Positions 63,279 through 64,000 of a stretch of DNA of 64,000 nt are shown in pieces. The notes under the pieces are model-generated. The model saw only the letters and a list, made by a program, of their open reading frames with translations. It made no database searches and was not told the DNA's origin. The DNA lies in contig CM057344.1 in NCBI GenBank assembly GCA_030015575.1, forward strand, positions 594,774,410-594,838,409, in the 5' to 3' direction. The stretch's first letter is position 1. The number at the start of each line of letters is the position of its first letter. The DNA comes from Agapanthus africanus (taxonomy: Eukaryota; Streptophyta; Magnoliopsida; Asparagales; Amaryllidaceae). Made by a program: the position numbers and the translations under genes.

Positions 63279-64000
63279 CCACAAAAAGGGAAGCGAACTT
63301 GTACCTGCCATATGATAACACTCTCAAAAGAGAGAGGGCACGAGACTATGGATAACCTCTACATGTGCTTCACAAATGAAGGCGAGGACAAGGTGATCTC
63401 AGAATTTCCACCTGCACCAAAAGAGTTGGAAGATGGGATACACACCATGGCGGACAACCTAAGGAAAATTGACTTAGGGACGGAAAATGATCCGAGGCCA
63501 ACGTTCGTCAGTGAGCTACTATCTGAAAAACAGGTAGCCACGTTAAAATATGTGCTCATGCAATATAAAGACTGCTTCGCGTGGAACTATTCCGAAATTC
63601 CAGGTCTAGATCCAAAGGTAACAGTACATAAACTAGTCATATCGCCGGACATAAATCAAGTCAAACTGGAGCCAAGAAGAATGCGGCTCGAACTTGAGAT
63701 GAGTATCAACGATGAAGTCAAGAAACTAATCGACTCCGGCTTCATCCAAGAAGTTCAATATCCTGACCGGATCGCTAACATCATTTCAGTGATGAAGAAA
63801 AATGGGACGGTGCGCATCTGTGTGGACTTTCAGCACCTTATCAAAGCTTGCCCAAAGGATGATTTCCCAGTACCTGTTACCGAACTAATGATCGATAACA
63901 CGTCTACCCATAAGGTCTTCTCCTTCATGGATGGATCTTCAGGATATAATCAAATAAAAATGCATCCTGAAGACCAAAAACATACCGCCTTCCGGACTCC
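63279..64000 (+). pseudogene. Tat-like reverse transcriptase, N-terminal part, cut by window edge
   Basis: It is open from 63279 to the end. A pre-RT region (KDCFAWNYSEIPGLDP at about 63570) leads to fingers and palm (VRICVDFQHLIKACPKDDFP at about 63811-63870, then FMDGSSGYNQIKM, containing the first catalytic Asp, at about 63925-63963). The polymerase DD motif would lie beyond the window. The segment itself is intact, but upstream lesions and the truncated protease make the element defective. Confidence 0.85.

Larger units (their letters stand above)
61577..64000 (+). mobile_element. Tat-like Ty3/gypsy pol fragment, right end off-window
   Basis: It begins abruptly inside protease, with no LTR, at the El-4 junction, and runs through a linker and a CHHC knuckle module into reverse transcriptase, which is cut by the window edge. 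The knuckle module and the linker (REIAIYEKARMQRL) are related to the gag of El-1 and El-2 (REMAIFEKAKRRRL). It is therefore a candidate relative of the element that supplied pol to El-1 and El-2. Several stops are present. Confidence 0.8.

Overview
The window is plant nuclear DNA made almost entirely of nested LTR retrotransposons. No host protein-coding gene is visible. A flowering plant is suggested by three things: an inserted plastid fragment with trnG-GCC and trnfM-CAU in the usual angiosperm order, plant-type Ty1/copia and Ty3/gypsy lineages (Tekay-like chromovirus, Tat-like), and tRNA-iMet-type primer sites. The species cannot be named from this sequence.

Layout from outside in. (1) The oldest visible host is El-4 (57793-61576), a decayed Tekay-like element; its left half lies off-window and its right end is fused to a Tat-like pol fragment (61577-64000). 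(2) A Ty1/copia element (Copia-A, 6981-57792 as a disrupted unit) sits in the LTR of El-4. (3) Copia-A's 5' LTR was hit by a chromovirus (Gyp-1, 1-6980) and by a 473-bp plastid fragment (7885-8357). Its 3' LTR was hit twice, 60 bp apart: by El-1 (14960-31445, 16.5 kb, target duplication GTGAT) and by El-3 (31511-56034). (4) El-3's own 3' LTR contains El-2 (38868-52025, 13.2 kb, target duplication GTTTC).

El-1 and El-2 are sister families without pol. Each has long LTRs, the same putative primer site, a gag-like gene with SVFxRL repeats and three C-x2-H-x4-H-x4-C knuckles, and then 3-5 kb of non-coding repeats before the 3' LTR. The Tat-like fragment at the right edge carries the matching knuckle module followed by reverse transcriptase, so its family is a candidate helper. 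El-3 and El-4 are likewise pol-less: LTRs, a tRNA-iMet primer site, gag ruins and a non-coding tail.

The most unusual content is structural. The non-coding part of El-1 and El-2 holds arrays of hairpins with a nearly constant 5-nt loop (CTCAC, CTTAC or CTCTC) and stems that differ from unit to unit yet stay paired. At matching positions in the two families the stem pairs change together (A-T to G-C, T-A to C-G). The same region has GAAA-tetraloop hairpins and other paired motifs. The LTRs are packed with short inverted repeats around a 3-nt centre (TTA in El-1; mostly AAA, TTT or AAC in El-2). El-3 and El-4, from a different lineage, have their own array of GTGCA-N7-TGCAC units. El-2 also carries an antisense ORF before its 3' LTR with a TATA box on the minus strand upstream of it. 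All boundaries, pairings and comparisons were made by eye.
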